Shown here: one piece after another, positions 24,638-33,384 of the stretch
Layout: every line of letters starts with the position of its first letter
Position numbering within the stretch: the first letter of the stretch is position 1
Assembly (NCBI GenBank): GCA_965213935.1
Contig: CBDCAO010000010.1
Location: 124,001 to 188,000 of the forward strand
Source of the DNA: Bin52 sp965213935
GTDB lineage: Bacteria; Pseudomonadota; Alphaproteobacteria; Thalassobaculales; Thalassobaculaceae
DNA: 64,000 bases
Reading direction: 5' to 3'
The notes under the pieces: model-generated
The model's input: the letters and a program-made list of their open reading frames with translations, nothing else
Database searches by the model: none
What the model was told of the DNA's origin: nothing
Translations under genes and position numbers: made by a program

Positions 24638-27052
24638 GTGGCAAAATCCCTTCCCACGGATGTGCAGGTTGTCATTGCCGGCGGCGGTATTGTCGGCTGT
24701 GCCACCGCCTATCACCTCGCCAAGGCGGGGTGGTCGGTTGCTCTGTTCGAGCGCAAGAAACTGACCTCGGGCACCACTTGGCACGCTGCAGGGCTGGTGT
24801 CTGAGACCCAGGGCGTGCCGGTGATGACGGCGCTGGCGAAATACGGCCTCGACCTGATGGAAAGTCTGGAGGACGAGACCGGTCAGAACACCGGCTTCAA
24901 GCGCAACGGCTCGATGACGCTGGCGCTGACCGAGGCGCGGATGGAAGAGCTGCGGCGCAAGGTGGATTATGCCCACGGCTGCGGCGTACGGGCGGAAGAG
25001 ATAAGCCTAGCTGAGGCGCTGGAGCGCTGGCCGCTGCTGGCCGTGGATGACGCCAAGGGTGCGTTCTGGTTCCCAGGCGATGGCTACACCAACCCGATCG
25101 ATACCACCATGGCGCTGGCCAAGGGCGCGCGGGTGAACGGGGCGCAGATCTTCGAGGACACCAGGGTCGAGCGTGTCGTCATCGAAGGCGGCCGGGCTGT
25201 TGGCGTGGAAACGGAGCAGGGGCTGGTGCGGGCCGAGCATGTGGTCAATGCGACCGGCATGTGGGCGCGCGAGTTTGGACTGTCCCACGGCGTCCAGGTG
25301 CCGCTGCACTACACCAACCACTACTACGTGGTGACCGATCCTATCGAAGGCGTCACCGGCGATCTGCCGGTGCTGCGGGTGATGGATGAATACGCCTACT
25401 ACAAGGAGGACGCAGGCAAGCTGCTGATCGGCTGCTCGGAACCTAACGCCACCCCCTGGCTGCCCGAAGGCGGCCTGCCGGAGACATTCGAATTCGACGA
25501 GCTGCCCTGCGACGAGGAACACCTCTATCCGATCCTGGAAGCGGCGATGGAGCGGGTTCCGGCGCTGGCGGAAAGCGGCATTCGCAAGTTCTTTAACGGG
25601 CCGGAATGCTTTACCCCGGATGCCAGGCACTACCTGGGGCCGATCACGGACGTGAAGGGCTTGTGGATTGCCGCCGGGTTCAACTCAACTGGCATCCAGA
25701 ACGGGCCAGGTGCGGGTAAGGCGCTGGCGGAGTGGATCATGGCCGGGCACATGACCATGGACCTGACCGATGTGGACAGCCGCCGTATCGTGCCGGGATT
25801 GAATGCGCGCAGCTACACTGCTGCCAAAGCTGCGGAAACGCTGAGCCATGCCTACGCACTGCACTGGCCCTATCTGCGCGAGACCGTAGCGCGCGGGCTG
25901 CGACGCACCCCGTACTATGGCCACCTGAAGGCGGCTGGAGCCCAGTTTGGCAGTGCCAACGGCTGGGAGCGCCCGCTGTACTATGGCCGCGAGATGACCG
26001 ACGGCTTTGGCCGCGAGCCGTGGTTCGACGATTGGAAGGCCGAGCATGAGTCTTTGCGCAACGATCTGGGCATGATCGACCTGACCTTTGGCCGGTTCAT
26101 TGTCGACGGCGAAGCGGCTGAGGCGCAGATGCAGCGGCTGTGCGGTGCCAACATGGCGGTCGAACCGGGGGCGCTGGTCTATACCCATATGTTCAACGAA
26201 CAGGGCGGCATCGAGGCGGATGTGACCGTTGCGCGCCTGTCCGGCAGCCGTTTCATGGTGATGGCATCAGCCGGGGCCGAACCGCAGACCGGGAGCTGGC
26301 TGAAAACCCGACTGGAAGGCACCGGTGTCAGCGCGGTGAATGTGACCGCCCTCGAGGCGACGCTGGCCATCATGGGGCCACGGTCGCGGGACTTCCTGCA
26401 AGGCCTGACCGGTGCGGATCTGTCCAATGAGGCCTTCCCGTTCGGCAGCTTCCAGAATCTGCATCTGGGCCACTCCCCGGTCCGGGCGCAGCGGATCACA
26501 TATGTTGGCGAACTGGGCTGGGAGCTGCATGTTCCGGCTGAGTTCGCACAGCAGGTTATTGAAACCGTCATGGCCGCCGAAGGCGCGCCGCGGCTCTGTG
26601 GCGGCATGGCGGTGGACAGCTGCCGGATCGAGAAGGGCTTCCGCCACTGGGGCCATGACATTGGCCCGCATGACAGCCCAGTTGAAAGCGGTCTGGTCTT
26701 TGCCTGCGATCTTGCAACGGAGTTCACAGGCAAGGCGGCGATTGAAGCCAAGTGTGCGGAGGGCACTGCCAGCCGCCTGCTGAGTTTCAAGCTGGAGGAC
26801 CCCGGGGCGCTGATCTTTGGCAAGGAGCCAATTCTGCGCGATGGCGAGATCGTGGGGCGGCTGACTTCGGCGTCCTATGGCTGGACTGCAGGCGGCGCCG
26901 TCGGCCTGGGCTATGTGGTCAGGGAAGAGGGGATGACCCTGAAAGATCTGGCGGACAGCAGCTATGAGGTGATGGTGAACGGCCGTGCGGTCAAAGCGGT
27001 TGCCAGCACCCGCCCGCTTTATGACCCTGCAATGGCACGGGTGCGGAGCTGA
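24638..27052 (+). CDS. dimethylglycine/sarcosine dehydrogenase-like flavoprotein, copy 2
   Basis: 804 residues, same architecture as its neighbour and paralogous to it: VVIAGGGIVGCATAYHLAKAG, SGTTWHAAGLVSETQG with the canonical covalent-FAD histidine context, and C-terminal GcvT-type domains (TYVGELGWELHVPAEF; SCRIEKGFRHWGHDIGPHD). The start is uncertain: GTG at 24638 gives the expected MAKSLPTDVQVV N-terminus, but the AAGGA before it overlaps the previous stop and is very close. Together the operon could strip successive methyl groups from betaine to sarcosine or glycine, an inference from family roles. Confidence 0.9.
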   Translation: MAKSLPTDVQVVIAGGGIVGCATAYHLAKAGWSVALFERKKLTSGTTWHAAGLVSETQGVPVMTALAKYGLDLMESLEDETGQNTGFKRNGSMTLALTEARMEELRRKVDYAHGCGVRAEEISLAEALERWPLLAVDDAKGAFWFPGDGYTNPIDTTMALAKGARVNGAQIFEDTRVERVVIEGGRAVGVETEQGLVRAEHVVNATGMWAREFGLSHGVQVPLHYTNHYYVVTDPIEGVTGDLPVLRVMDEYAYYKEDAGKLLIGCSEPNATPWLPEGGLPETFEFDELPCDEEHLYPILEAAMERVPALAESGIRKFFNGPECFTPDARHYLGPITDVKGLWIAAGFNSTGIQNGPGAGKALAEWIMAGHMTMDLTDVDSRRIVPGLNARSYTAAKAAETLSHAYALHWPYLRETVARGLRRTPYYGHLKAAGAQFGSANGWERPLYYGREMTDGFGREPWFDDWKAEHESLRNDLGMIDLTFGRFIVDGEAAEAQMQRLCGANMAVEPGALVYTHMFNEQGGIEADVTVARLSGSRFMVMASAGAEPQTGSWLKTRLEGTGVSAVNVTALEATLAIMGPRSRDFLQGLTGADLSNEAFPFGSFQNLHLGHSPVRAQRITYVGELGWELHVPAEFAQQVIETVMAAEGAPRLCGGMAVDSCRIEKGFRHWGHDIGPHDSPVESGLVFACDLATEFTGKAAIEAKCAEGTASRLLSFKLEDPGALIFGKEPILRDGEIVGRLTSASYGWTAGGAVGLGYVVREEGMTLKDLADSSYEVMVNGRAVKAVASTRPLYDPAMARVRS

Positions 27053-27066
27053 CCAGCGCATCGGAA

Positions 27067-27088
27067 GAGCGGCGTCAACCGCCCTTTT
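27067..27088 (+). terminator. possible rho-independent terminator after the demethylation operon
   Basis: GAGCGG (27067-27072) can pair with CCGCCC (27079-27084) with one mismatch, followed directly by TTTT. It lies 14 bp after the last stop of the operon. The stem is short, so this is tentative. Confidence 0.4.
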
Positions 27089-27317
27089 CCGTTATACGAC
27101 GTGAAGCCCTGAATCCGGCAGACTGCACCACTCGGAGAGAAGCTGGGTAATCTGACAGATCGGATCGCCTTCTTCCATGTCCTCGGCCCGGATGGCAGCG
27201 CACCAGGTAATTCGTTGTGAGGATCCGGGGTGTTTCGGGCGGCGCGCTGGAACCGCCGGGATGCGGCTGCCTCTCAGAGGCTGAATCATACGTCATTGTT
27301 TCATGATGTTTATGGTT

Positions 27318-27748
27318 TCAGTCACTTGCTGTGCGTGCCAGGCGGCGCATCAGGAACCGGCAGGCCGCCAGTTGTGCCCAGGCCAGAGAGCTTTCCAGCG
27401 TCCTCTCGAAGTCCTTGGCCAATCGCCGGCACCGCGACGCGACATCCAGGCGAAGGTCCGCTCCACGACCCAGCGTCGGTACAGCAGGGTAAAATCCTTG
27501 CTATCCTTCGGCTTTTCCACGATCTCCAGCCAATCCGCCAGCCCCGGATCCGCGAGCTTCGCAGCCAGTTTCGGACCTCGATAGCCGCCATCCGCCCAGA
27601 GTTCGGTGACCGTTGGCGCCTTCTCCAGTACCCCGAGTATCACTGCCGGCGCACCGTCCCGGTCCTGAACGGAAGCCTCGTGGACCCGGACCGCGATCGC
27701 CGTGCCTTCCACATCCACCGCAAGGTGGCGCTTGGGTGCACGTCTCAT
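27318..27748 (-). pseudogene. IS5-family transposase, C-terminal fragment with frameshift
   Basis: The minus strand encodes the end of an IS5-type DDE transposase: RHLAVDVEGTAIAVRVHEASVQDRDG, LWADGGYRGPKL (catalytic Asp region) and RRWVVERTFAWMSR with the catalytic Glu. A frameshift near 27436 moves the rest (RRLAKDFERTLESSLAWAQL, ending MRRLARTASD) into another frame, with its stop at 27318. The N-terminal half is missing; the fragment abuts the ISKra4 remnant at about 27750. Confidence 0.8.
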
Positions 27749-27757
27749 GTGTGAGAT

Positions 27758-28950
27758 TCACAATGCTGCGCTGGCTCGTCGTTCCCAGAAGTCGTCGAAG
27801 CGATTGCTCTGGCCGGCGCAGCGCCGGGCGATGATGGCGTTGGCGCCGTCGACGGTCCAGTGCATTCCACCGTGCTTGAGACGGGCGCCGACGATGTTGT
27901 TGCAGCCCCCCTCGACCACGCCGCTGGCGACGCACAAGCCCATCTCGCGGAACTTCGGGTAGGTCACGGGCTCGCGGTTGTTGGAGAAGGACTCGGCGTT
28001 CTTCCGGGCCTCCTCGCAGGTTTCGGCATGGCCGCGCAGGGCGATCACATCGTCGACGCGGCCCTCGTCGAGTTCCTCGCGCCGCTTCCTGGCCCAGCCA
28101 TCGCCGATCTCACTGCCGATCCCGTACATCGCCTTGGCGACCTCGAACAGATGCCCCTTGGCGTGGAAAATGTCGACGATCTGGACCGCGTCGGCGAAGT
28201 TCCAGATCCACGGCGCGCCATCGCCGAGGATGACCCGGCGTTCGGCCTCGCGCAGGACGCGCCGGGCGAAGGGCGCGGGCTCGATGTCGGTGTCGCGGGT
28301 GGCGGAGCCAGAGTCGCGCACGGGGCGCCCCTCGTTGTCGACGGTCTCCGCCGACCACACGACGGCGAGCTTGGCCTCGCGGGTCCGGGCGCCGCCGTCG
28401 GGCTGCTTTCCCTCGCGGCCCTCGACAACCCGGCATTCGTCGCAGGCACTCTCTCGTCCCAGCGCCTCGGCGTGGCGCTCCACCGTCCTCGGCGCGACGG
28501 CAAGGCCGGCCAGCTCGCGCAACAGGGCGCTGGAGCCCTCGAAGCTGGTCCTGGCGGCGGCAATGCCGATCATGCGCATCGCCGCCGGCGACAGGAAGGT
28601 GCCCCCCATGCCGAGGGTGCGGTCGCGCGGACTGAAGCCGTTGTGGCAGGAGTCGCAGTGGGACCAGGCGCGCTCCAGCGTCAGAGGGCCGAAGCGCTGG
28701 TGAAGGTCTTGGGCCGGCGGCCGGCAAAGCGCGCCTCGCCGCCGCGCGCGCATGGCAGGTGCGCTCCCGTGTGGTCGGAATGGTCGGCATTGAGCTTGTG
28801 GGCGACAGCCTGCCCCATGATCTGCAACGCCACCCGCCGGGCTTCGGTCTCGATCGCCTGGAAGTCATCGACGACACCCTCGCCGATCAGCCGCTCGACC
28901 TCGGCCTCGATCTCCTCCCCGATCGCCGCAGCGAGCCGCCCCTTCCCGGC
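27758..28950 (-). pseudogene. ISKra4-family transposase, frameshifted
   Basis: Two minus-strand frames join into an ISKra4-type transposase. The upstream frame gives EAEVERLIGEGVVDDFQAIE up to FAGRRPKTFTSASA; a one-base shift near 28703 continues into FGPLTLERAWSHCDSC, SPRDRTLGMGGTFLSP, VILGDGAPWIWNFADA, VDIFHAKGHLFEVAKAMYG, and the C-terminal GVVEGGCNNIVGARLKHGGMHWTVDGANAI. The catalytic-region motifs look complete, so apart from the shift it is nearly full length. It ends at 27758, directly against IS5 debris. Confidence 0.82.
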
Positions 28951-29315
28951 GTGGCCGGCTTGCCCGCGTCCAGCCTCGCATCGCATATCCGCCCGCTGAC
29001 CTCGACCAGCTCGCGCACCAGCCCACGAAGCCGCTGGTACTCCGCGATCTGGGCCCGCGTTCCTTCGATGGCGTCGGCGGGAATGGTGCGGCCGCGGGAC
29101 TTCCCTGTATCCCTGTCCAACCAGGTCAGCAACCAGCAAGGGCCATGTCCCTGCGCACCCTCGACCGCACAGTGGCAGTTCGGCTTCCCGCACTTGCGGT
29201 ACTGTGTCCTGAGCGAACCCTGGCGAAGGTCGCCCATGCCCGCAAGCTCCCGCAGCAGCTCGCTGCGCTGTTCGACGAGGCCGTCGTGATCGGCAGCAGC
29301 CATGTCCGCCTCCAT
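28887..29315 (-). CDS. DUF6788-like small ORF of the ISKra4 element
   Basis: 143 residues from an ATG at 29315, with SLRTQYRKCGKPNCHCAVEG (Cys pattern CGKPNCHC), a GPCWLLTWLDRDTGKSRGRTIP strand and a helical IAEYQRLRGLVRELVEVSG tail. Small proteins of this pattern commonly sit just upstream of ISKra4 transposases. The last 20 or so residues run out of frame relative to the following transposase, so the end may be altered. Function unknown. It overlaps the start of the transposase remnant. Confidence 0.55.
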   Translation of the reverse strand: MEADMAAADHDGLVEQRSELLRELAGMGDLRQGSLRTQYRKCGKPNCHCAVEGAQGHGPCWLLTWLDRDTGKSRGRTIPADAIEGTRAQIAEYQRLRGLVRELVEVSGRICDARLDAGKPATPGRGGSLRRSGRRSRPRSSG

Positions 29316-29439
29316 CTGTACCCATATATCGGAAACAGAGAGCGTGGCAGAACCAAGGCAGTTCTCAACCTCGCAAAATCAGGACGTGCACCCAAACCGC
29401 CGGGGCTGTTTGCCTTCGCGGTCCGACTTCCGTTAGCGT

Positions 29440-30990
29440 TCAACAATTGTCGTCGGCGAATGTGTCCCGGTAAATGGCTTCGATACGCGCGACCTCGGCG
29501 TCTGCCAGCGCAGCGAATTCTCTTTCTCGTCTGCGACGAGAAAGCGTACCGGAATTTTGGTTGAGGAACCGGAAGAGTAGATCTGACAGGCGGTCCGGCA
29601 TATCGACGATCAGGTTGAGGTCGTTCCGAAACGTGTCGTAGCGCCTCAGAAATTCAGCTTCTTGCGGCAAGTCCAGTTCGATAGTCCGCTGCACTCTACC
29701 GTACAGGAACTCGGTTTGCGGCGTGGCATCGAAATACCGGTAAAAGTCGCCGGTATCGTTCAACACGCGCACAGTGCCGTGTTCCGTTGGTTCCCACTGC
29801 ACCAGCGGCAGCAGGCGCTGCGAGTAATCTTCGAGTGCAGCGCGGTAGTCGGCGATCCGGTCGCGAATGGCTGCCGATACCGGAAATGCGAGTCCTGGCG
29901 GGTTGAAACCGCGCTGCGCCAGGACGTGGTGGATCAGGTAGCGGTGAAGCCGGCCGTTGCCGTCGTCAAAGGGATGGATGTAGACAAAGCCGAAGGCCAG
30001 AATCGATGCGGCAACTACCGGGTCGAGGTGCTGGGCGAAATCTCGGTCGAAGGCGACCAATCCCTCTATCAAATGCGCCAGGTCATCCGGTCGGGCGCTG
30101 ATGTGGTCGGGGATTGGCATGCGCGACTCGCGGTCGTGTTGACCGACAAAGCCGCCTTCGGTCCGCAGCCCCAGATGGACGAAGCGGGCGTCTCCGATCA
30201 CGATGCGTTGCAGACGCAGGAGTTCGTCAGGGTCAATCGGCTGCTGACCGGCTTGACCAATGGCGCGGGCCCATCGCTGGATGCGGTCCTGCGGAGGATG
30301 CTCGCCCTCAATGGCGAAACTCGACTTCGAATCCTTGAGAAGCAGGAAGGCCGCCGTGCGCACGAGCAGATCACGCGGCACGGCGGTAATGGCTTGCTGC
30401 GCGCGCGCGTGCAGGTCTGCGGCGATGAAGCCTTCCAGCGTTTCGGTACGGAACACCAGCGGACAGAACGCCGGCGTGCCGGGCAGATTGTTCTTGACCC
30501 GGTGCCGCGGGGACGTTTGCCCAGAAATGGCATATTGTTGGTCCGGATCGACGATTGGCGCATAGGCTCCGCGATCGGCGTTCGGGAGATCGAGCCGCGC
30601 TCCGGTCAGCCACTCATAGAGGAACCAGACGCGCCGGGCGTAGGCGCCCGTGGGTTTGGCCCTGACCAGATCGGCGAGGATGTCGCGTCCGGTCGCGGCA
30701 AAGAGCCTCTTGAGGACGGCAAGGTCCAGCCCTTCATGCTTCAGGGCGAAGGTGAGATGGCCTTCCAGGCTCGCGTCCGGCGTGTAGCGCGGCGAATAGA
30801 TTCGCCAGCCGTCTTGCTCTATGAACCTGTGCCGATCGCCAATGGCGCTGAGGTTCCGGGGAAGCGGCACCGGCAGATCGTATGTCCCGATCAGCGCGGC
30901 GTAGCCCGCCGGCGTCGCGGCCACGGGAAGGCGCCGTTCCCGAAAAACGGCAAGGGGACCTGAAAAACGATTCTGGGCGGGGGTATCCAT
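29440..30990 (-). CDS. Fic family protein (likely AMP-transferase), autoinhibited type
   Basis: 516 residues. The Fic core motif HPFDDGNGRLHRY (catalytic His, anion-binding GNGR) lies near residue 340. Upstream, SSFAIEGE near residue 225 matches the (S/T)xxxE(G/N) inhibitory helix that blocks ATP until relieved. The N-terminal 200 residues and the C-terminal winged-helix-like part resemble large stand-alone Fic proteins. By family it transfers AMP, or another nucleotide group, to a hydroxyl of a target protein; target unknown. ATG at 30990 lies only 30 bp from the end of the TnpB element, which points into it. Confidence 0.92.
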   Translation of the reverse strand: MDTPAQNRFSGPLAVFRERRLPVAATPAGYAALIGTYDLPVPLPRNLSAIGDRHRFIEQDGWRIYSPRYTPDASLEGHLTFALKHEGLDLAVLKRLFAATGRDILADLVRAKPTGAYARRVWFLYEWLTGARLDLPNADRGAYAPIVDPDQQYAISGQTSPRHRVKNNLPGTPAFCPLVFRTETLEGFIAADLHARAQQAITAVPRDLLVRTAAFLLLKDSKSSFAIEGEHPPQDRIQRWARAIGQAGQQPIDPDELLRLQRIVIGDARFVHLGLRTEGGFVGQHDRESRMPIPDHISARPDDLAHLIEGLVAFDRDFAQHLDPVVAASILAFGFVYIHPFDDGNGRLHRYLIHHVLAQRGFNPPGLAFPVSAAIRDRIADYRAALEDYSQRLLPLVQWEPTEHGTVRVLNDTGDFYRYFDATPQTEFLYGRVQRTIELDLPQEAEFLRRYDTFRNDLNLIVDMPDRLSDLLFRFLNQNSGTLSRRRREREFAALADAEVARIEAIYRDTFADDNC

Positions 30991-30999
30991 GACTAAATT

Positions 31000-31160
31000 G
31001 GTTGGGGCTTACAAAGAAAACTTGACAGCGTCATGCCGCCATCCTTCTTCGTGTATTCACGGTTCCACGGCCCGGCATCCCGGCGGCCTCCCCGTGCAGC
31101 AGCGCCAGTCCCCGACGCCGTATGGTGCGGGCAGCATTCGCGTCCGCATGATCGGCGTGG
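31000..31160 (-). ncRNA. predicted omega (reRNA) region of the TnpB element
   Basis: By family knowledge the guide RNA of TnpB comes from the 3' end of tnpB plus the right end, with the guide taken from flanking DNA. Here the scaffold would end at ...GCTGTCAAG (31020) and the guide would begin TTTTCTTTGTAAGCCCC (reading 31019 downwards), inside the fic leader. Boundaries at the 5' side are only an estimate. No expression evidence. Confidence 0.3.
31020..31040 (-). repeat. right terminal inverted repeat of the TnpB element
   Basis: Exact reverse complement of 32353-32373. It includes the tnpB stop (TGA at 31031-31033) and, on the tnpB strand, the right-end TCAAG. Confidence 0.8.
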
Positions 31161-32259
31161 CCGCAGGCCACGCAGTGAAACCGGTCCCGTGTCCTGCGCG
31201 ATCGGGCGTCGACGTGCCCGCACGCTGCACAGGTCTGGCTGGTGTGGCGGGGATCGACCGCGATCACGCGCCCCGCCTTGTACTCCAGCATCGCGCGCAG
31301 GGCGGCCCAGCCGGTGTCGAGAACGACCCGGTTGAGCCCGGCCTTGGTCCGGACATTCGTTCCCGGCTCTTCCGCCGTGCCGCGGGCGCTTGCCGTCATG
31401 TTCCGCACCTTCAGGTCCTCGATCGCGACGGTGTGCGCACCCTCCGCGATCCTGCGCGAGACCTGGTGGTGCCAGTCGCGCCGGGCCATGGCGATGCGCC
31501 GTGTCGTCCTGGCGAGCCGCGCCCTTGCTCGCTCCCGCCGGCGGCTCCCGCGCCTGCCCCTCGCCACCATGCGCTGATAGCGGCGTTTCCGGGCCTCGAG
31601 GCGGCGCGTGTCGGGGGCGTGGAACAGCCGGCCGTCGCTCGCCGCGACCTGGCCGGCGTTCATGTCGATGCCGATCGCGGTCCCGTCATCCTCCGGCTGC
31701 GCATGACCGCGACCGCATGGCAGACCACGGCATACCAGCGTCCGGCCTCGCGCTTCAGCACTGCCGAGACCGGACGGGCGTCCGGATACGGGGTGCCGCC
31801 GCGCCGGCGCACCGTCATCCAGCCGAAACCGGGAAGGCGCAGCCTGCCTGCTTCCAGCCTCACCCCGGAGACGATGGAAATGCTGTCGAAGCGACGCCGT
31901 CCGCGGAACCGCGGGTAGCCGGGCTTCTGCCCGGCGTTGGCCCGGCGGAAGAATCCGCGGAAGGCCTCGTCCACCCGCTTCAGGGTGCCGCGCTGGATGG
32001 CGACCGGCACGGCCGCCATCTCCGGCAGCTCCCGGCGGCACACCGTCAGGGACTTCGCCTGGTCGATATAGGAGAGCGAGACGCCCGCCAGGCGCCAGGC
32101 GTCCGACCGCTCCTGCAGGGCGGCGTTGTACAACTGGCGCTGGCTCTCCAGGACCCGCTCAAGGCGGCGCCAGTTGTCACGCGTCTGCGGCAGCAGACGG
32201 TATGTGACCTGGCGGTGTGCACGCTGCGGTCTTGTCCCGGGTCTTGTCTCGGACGGCAT
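31031..32259 (-). pseudogene. TnpB RNA-guided endonuclease (IS200/IS605 accessory), frameshifted
   Basis: About 409 residues in two frames. The N-terminal frame starts at ATG 32259 (MPSETRPGTRPQ) and runs through VTYRLLPQTRDNWRRL, QRGTLKRVDEAFRGFF and GRWYAVVCHAV; near 31700 a one-base shift moves to the frame with DDGTAIGIDMNAGQVA (RuvC Asp), HTVAIEDLKVRNM (RuvC Glu), zinc finger CAACGHVD...CVACGHAD, and HADANAARTI (RuvC Asp). All three RuvC acids are present, so only the shift breaks it; a sequencing error or recoding cannot be excluded. TnpB cuts DNA guided by an RNA from its own 3' end. Confidence 0.85.
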
Positions 32260-32352
32260 GCGGTGTCTCCCGAACAGTACGGGAAATATACAGGATAAAA
32301 CGTGGAACATGCAAGGAAAAAGCGCCTGCAGGTCTTCGAGTCAGGCCCTGCA

Positions 32353-32373
32353 GGCGGCATGACGCTGTCAAGT
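32353..32373 (+). repeat. left terminal inverted repeat of the TnpB element
   Basis: Identical over 21 bp to the inverted right end. It overlaps the second CCTGCAGG palindrome (32347-32354) by two bases. Confidence 0.8.
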
Positions 32374-32436
32374 CATCCTAATAAGAGCCAATTGATTCGT
32401 TCCCGTCGCGGCGCAAACTCGCTGCCTATTCCGTGC

Positions 32437-32467
32437 AAAACGATAACTGTTCCCGAAAAACGATAAC
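32437..32467 (+). promoter_or_regulatory. paired AAAACGATAAC direct repeats
   Basis: Two identical 11-mers start exactly 20 bp apart, about two helical turns, which is typical spacing for cooperative repressor or replication-protein binding. No adjacent regulator gene was identified, so the role is only a guess. Confidence 0.35.
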
Positions 32468-32921
32468 ATATCGCCAATCAATTGAAAAACCATACTGTTG
32501 AGCCACTTGCAAAACAGCGAGCTCACGCGATTTCTGGACCCTGAACGGGGCGATTTTCGGGAAGAGAGGGGACACGGGGACCGCCCAGTGGTATGTTGGA
32601 GTTGCTTACACAACAACATACTGACAAGGCAGTCTCTCCGATGCCCTTGTTCGAGAGTGTATCCGACCTCTCCGGGTCCAAGGGGCGGCAAAGGTGTCCT
32701 GCCACCTCATGTTCGGCATTCTGGCACTGACCGTCGAGCACCTGCAGCGCCTCCTGCCCTGAACTTCCCGTCTGAAAACCGATCCCGATCGCTTCCCGCG
32801 CAAGCAGCGGTCACGCTCGCCCGAATTCTGCCGAATCGGGCCACATCCGCCAGATCAGGCCCCGGATGCGCGGGAAGGGACGGAAAATCGACGCCAACCA
32901 CCTCCATGAAGACCGGTCAGT

Positions 32922-33185
32922 GTGTCTCCCACCAGTCTGAGCCAGCAATTTTCCAAGAGGCTCTATAGAATTCAAATTTACCACCATCGGAGATTCTCAG
33001 AAGTGGAAATTGATCGAATTTTCTTTTGGCAGGAGTTAGTTAAAGGTGACAGGAACATCGAGAGTTACGGGGATTCTGAGGCGCGCCGTGAATATAGGAG
33101 AGTGATGAAGAGCTGGGTGAAAACAGTAAGGATTACAGCAACGACGCTGAATAATTTCTCGAGGGAGTTACAAGGATCACGCTGA
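32922..33185 (+). CDS. doubtful small hypothetical protein
   Basis: An open frame of 87 residues from a GTG, rich in Arg, Lys, Ile and aromatic residues (FSEVEIDRIFFWQEL, YRRVMKSWVKTVRITATTL). Its AT-rich codons differ strongly from neighbours. The amino acid mix is protein-like, but there is no family signature and no good Shine-Dalgarno; it may be the remnant of an imported gene. A start at a later codon is equally possible. Confidence 0.25.
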   Translation: MSPTSLSQQFSKRLYRIQIYHHRRFSEVEIDRIFFWQELVKGDRNIESYGDSEARREYRRVMKSWVKTVRITATTLNNFSRELQGSR

Positions 33186-33384
33186 ACACTCATACCTCTC
33201 TTACCTGGTAGAAAGCGGAGAATGGTGTGCTTGAGGCGAGGCCACCTCAAAGAATGTTTGGATAACTTGACCTAAATGCTGTTGCGAATTTGGTATTCGT
33301 TTCGCTGATTACTGGGGTCTTGCTACCAGACCGAACACACGACAATTGAGGGCCGAATGGGATGGGAAGAGATCATCGCTGCAT

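Larger units (their letters stand above)
31020..32373 (-). mobile_element. TnpB-carrying element with 21-bp terminal inverted repeats
   Basis: Bases 31020-31040 are the exact reverse complement of 32353-32373, framing 1354 bp that hold only a tnpB gene; no TnpA or DDE transposase lies inside. The tnpB stop codon is within the right-hand repeat. On the tnpB strand the right end reads CTGTCAAG, containing the TCAA seen at right ends of IS200/IS605 elements. Near the left end CCTGCAGG occurs twice (32325-32332 and 32347-32354). It inserted 30 bp upstream of the fic start. Confidence 0.7.
32374..33384. other. AT-richer stretch with no well-supported gene
   Basis: A clearly lower-GC region than its surroundings. 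It contains two AAAACGATAAC copies 20 bp apart (32437-32447 and 32457-32467), one doubtful small gene (32922-33185, listed separately) and otherwise no recognisable product on either strand. The composition suggests imported DNA, possibly from a plasmid or phage. Confidence 0.5.

Noticed and set aside
32498..32968. 156-codon plus-strand frame
   Set aside because: Composition changes along it and no domain or start signal is visible; more likely chance in debris.
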